NCBI GenBank assembly: GCA_964057225.1
Contig: OZ059894.1
Span: 2,604,001-2,668,000, forward strand
From: Auanema rhodensis
Lineage: Eukaryota > Nematoda > Chromadorea > Rhabditida > Rhabditidae
Direction: 5' to 3'
Length of the DNA stretch: 64,000 nucleotides
The translations under genes were made by a program, and so were the position numbers. The notes beneath the pieces are model-generated. The model did not search any database and was not told the DNA's origin. It was given only the letters and a program-made list of their open reading frames with translations. This document shows positions 62,011 to 64,000 of the stretch, piece by piece (the first letter of the stretch is position 1; the number at the start of each line of letters is the position of its first letter).

Positions 62011-64000
62011 TTCAACGAAAAAATTATTTCTTCAGGGTGAAAATCGAGGATATAAGTGTGAACATATATCAGTTGATATCTCGGTGCATTTTTAAGCTAG
62101 CGCAAATCTGATAACACAGACCGACGCAGCTTAAAAATCCGCATCGAATGCACTATACCACATTGAGAAACGCTCAATACAAAAATTAGTTATGATCGTT
62201 TGAAAAATGATGCATTAGTGTATGTTGAGTTTCCATGTACACTCAACATTGCTTCCAAAAACATTTTGACAAAAATTTTTTCGAAAAATTTCAAAATAAT
62301 TTAGCAAAAAGTAGATGTTTTTAGATTCCTTTTTTCAAGGCGAAGACGATGGACATTGTTATTCAACGAAAAAATTAATTCTTCAGGGTGAAAATCGAGG
62401 ATATAAGTGTGAACATATATCAGTTGATATCTCGGTGCATTTTTAAGCTAGCGCAAATCTGATAACACAGATCGACGCAGCTTACAAATCCGCATCGAAT
62501 GCACTATACTACATTGAGAAACGCCTAATACAAAAATTAGTTATGATCGTTTGAAAAATGATGCATTAGTGTATGTTGAGTTTCCATGTACACTCAACAT
62601 TGCTTCCAAAAACATTTTGACAAAAATTTTTTCGAAAAATTTCAAAATAATTTAGCGAAAAGTAGATGTTTTTAGATTCCTTTTTTCAAGGCAAAGACGA
62701 TGGACATTGTTATTCAACGAAAAAATTAATTCTTCAGGGTGAAAATCGAGGATATAAGTGTGAACATATATCAGTTGATATCTCGGTGCATTTTTAAGCT
62801 AGCGCAAATCTGATAACACAGATCGACGCAGCTTACAAATCCGCATCGAATGCACTATACTACATTAAGAAACGCCTAATACAAAAATTAGTTATGATCG
62901 TTTGAAAAATGATGCATTAGTGTATGTTGAGTTTCCATGTACACTCAACATTGCTTCCAAAAACATTTTGACAAAAATTTTTTCGAAAAATTTCAAAATA
63001 ATTTAGCAAAAAGTAGATGTTTTTAGATTCCTTTTTTCAAGGCGAAGACGATGGACATTGTTATTCAACGAAAAAATTAATTCTTCAGGGTGAAAATCGA
63101 GGATATAAGTGTGATTTTATATCAGTTGATATCTCGGTGCATTTTTAAGCTAGCGCAAATCTGATAACACAGATCGACGCAGCTTAAAAATCCGCATCGA
63201 ATGCACTATACTACATTGAGAAACGCTTAATACAAAAATTAGTTATGATCGTTTGAAAAATGATGCATTAGTGTATGTTGAGTTTCCATGTACACTCAAC
63301 ATTGCTTCCAAAAACATTTTGACAAAAATTTTTTCGAAAAATTTCAAAATAATTTAGCAGAAAGTAGATGTTTTTAGATTCATTTTGTCAAGGCGAAGAC
63401 GATGGACATTGTTATTCAACGAAAAATTTAATTCTTCAGGGTGAAAATCGAGGATATAAGTGTGAACTTATATCAGTTGATATCTCGGTGCATTTTTAAG
63501 CTAGCGCAAATCTGATAACACAGATCGACGCAGCTTAAAAATCCGCATCGAATGCACTATTCTACTTTGAGAAACGCTCAATACAAAAATTAGTTATGAT
63601 CGTTTGAAAAATGATGCATTAGTGTATGTTGAGTTTCCATGTACACTCAACATTGCTTCCAAAAACATTTTGACAAAAATTTTTTCGGAAAATTTCAAGA
63701 TAATTTAGCAAAAAGTAGATGTTTTTAGATTCCTTTTTTCAAGGCAAAGACGATGGACATTGTTATTCAACGAAAAAATTAATTCTTCAGGGTGAAAATC
63801 GAGGATATAAGTGTGAACATATATCAGTTGATATCTCGGTGCATTTTTAAGCTAGCGCAAATCTGATAACACAGATCGACGCAGCTTAAAAATCCGCATC
63901 GAATGCACTATACTACATTGAGAAACGCTCAATACAAAAATTAGTTATGATCGTTTGAAAAATGATGCATTAGTGTATGTTGAGTTTCCATGTACACTCA
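62011..64000 (+). repeat. Right-end monomers reusing 6-mer and left-end types
   Basis: 62011 has attatttc, gaacat, cagaccg and tataccac, the fourth monomer type of the 6-mer. 62362 has tacaaat with tagcgaaaag. 62713 has tacaaat with ttaagaaacgcc. 63064 is the gatttt type seen at 1 and 14743, with private changes tagcagaaag and gattcattttgtcaagg near 63356-63390. 63415 has aaatttaattc, ttctactttgag and ggaaaa. 63766 is cut by the window end. Confidence 0.87.

Larger units (their letters stand above)
1..64000 (+). repeat. Satellite DNA array, 351-bp monomer, about 182 head-to-tail copies
   Basis: Every part of the window is the same monomer in the same orientation. Starts marked by ttcaac fall at 1, 352, 703, 1054 and so on at 351-bp steps up to 31240; later shifts come only from ten 1-bp-shorter monomers and one internal deletion. 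The last start is 63766, and 171x351 + 10x350 + 244 = 63765 accounts for every base before it. The array continues past both window ends. No inverted monomer, transposon insertion or unique sequence interrupts it. Arrays of this length and uniformity are typical of eukaryotic centromeric or pericentromeric heterochromatin; which of these applies is inference. I do not recognise the family. Confidence 0.98.

Noticed and set aside
1-64000. CRISPR array
   Set aside because: Repeats are 351 bp with no short repeat/variable spacer alternation; the full unit is repeated with point variants only.
1-64000. Tandem rRNA, 5S, tRNA or histone gene cluster
   Set aside because: The monomer has no gene-length reading frame, no recognisable rRNA or tRNA segments, and no Pol III A/B box pair that I could see; it is too AT-rich for rDNA.
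1-64000. Identity with a named satellite such as the 359-bp Drosophila 1.688 family or the roughly 360-bp Tribolium satellite
   Set aside because: The lengths are close, but I do not recognise sequence identity and cannot run a search, so no name is given.

Overview
The whole window is one uninterrupted tandem satellite array. A 351-bp AT-rich monomer runs head-to-tail from the first to the last base, always in the same orientation. I found no gene, RNA gene, transposable element, CRISPR array or bacterial-type signal. Using the string ttcaac (or its variants) as the monomer start, anchors run from 1 to 63766: 182 complete monomers plus a 235-bp partial one. The arithmetic closes exactly with 171 monomers of 351 bp, 10 of 350 bp and one of 244 bp, if there are no compensating indels. 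One monomer counted by hand (352-702) is 32% G+C, with 13 CpG against about 9 expected from its base composition.

This is eukaryotic satellite DNA, of the kind found in pericentromeric or centromeric heterochromatin or on a heterochromatic sex or B chromosome. The undepleted CpG and high A+T fit an invertebrate such as an insect better than a methylating vertebrate, but that is inference. I do not recognise the family by sequence, and the species cannot be named.

Layout. Monomers differ by a limited set of point variants that recur in fixed orders, so the array is a patchwork of higher-order repeats (HORs) of different sizes. 703-3861: three copies of a 3-mer (1053 bp). 3862-7371: a 4-mer (1404 bp), two full copies and a shortened third. 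8830-11114: a copy of 5320-7604, ten monomers away. 11115-16146: a poorly ordered mosaic. 16147-18954: another 4-mer. 18955-21411: near-uniform monomers. 21412-29532: an 11-mer (3861 bp) in just over two copies. 30187-37202: two near-identical copies of a 10-mer (3508 bp). 37554-39308: a paralogue of 16147-17901. 42468-45165: a 1403-bp block carrying a 106-107 bp internal deletion. 46212-50248: overlapping 5-mer and 6-mer duplications. 51132-57098: a 6-mer (2106 bp) in three copies, the last missing one monomer. 58152-60957: a 4-mer (1403 bp) in two copies. 61309-64000: single copies of variants seen elsewhere.

The pattern is that expected of repeated unequal exchange and local amplification. 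What looks constrained is a core of about 100 bp in each monomer. It holds a perfect 9-bp inverted repeat around a 10-nt spacer and stays almost unchanged, while the segment on the other side of the monomer carries most of the variants. That core is the best candidate for a functional element such as a protein-binding site. All short ORFs are by-products of satellite variants.
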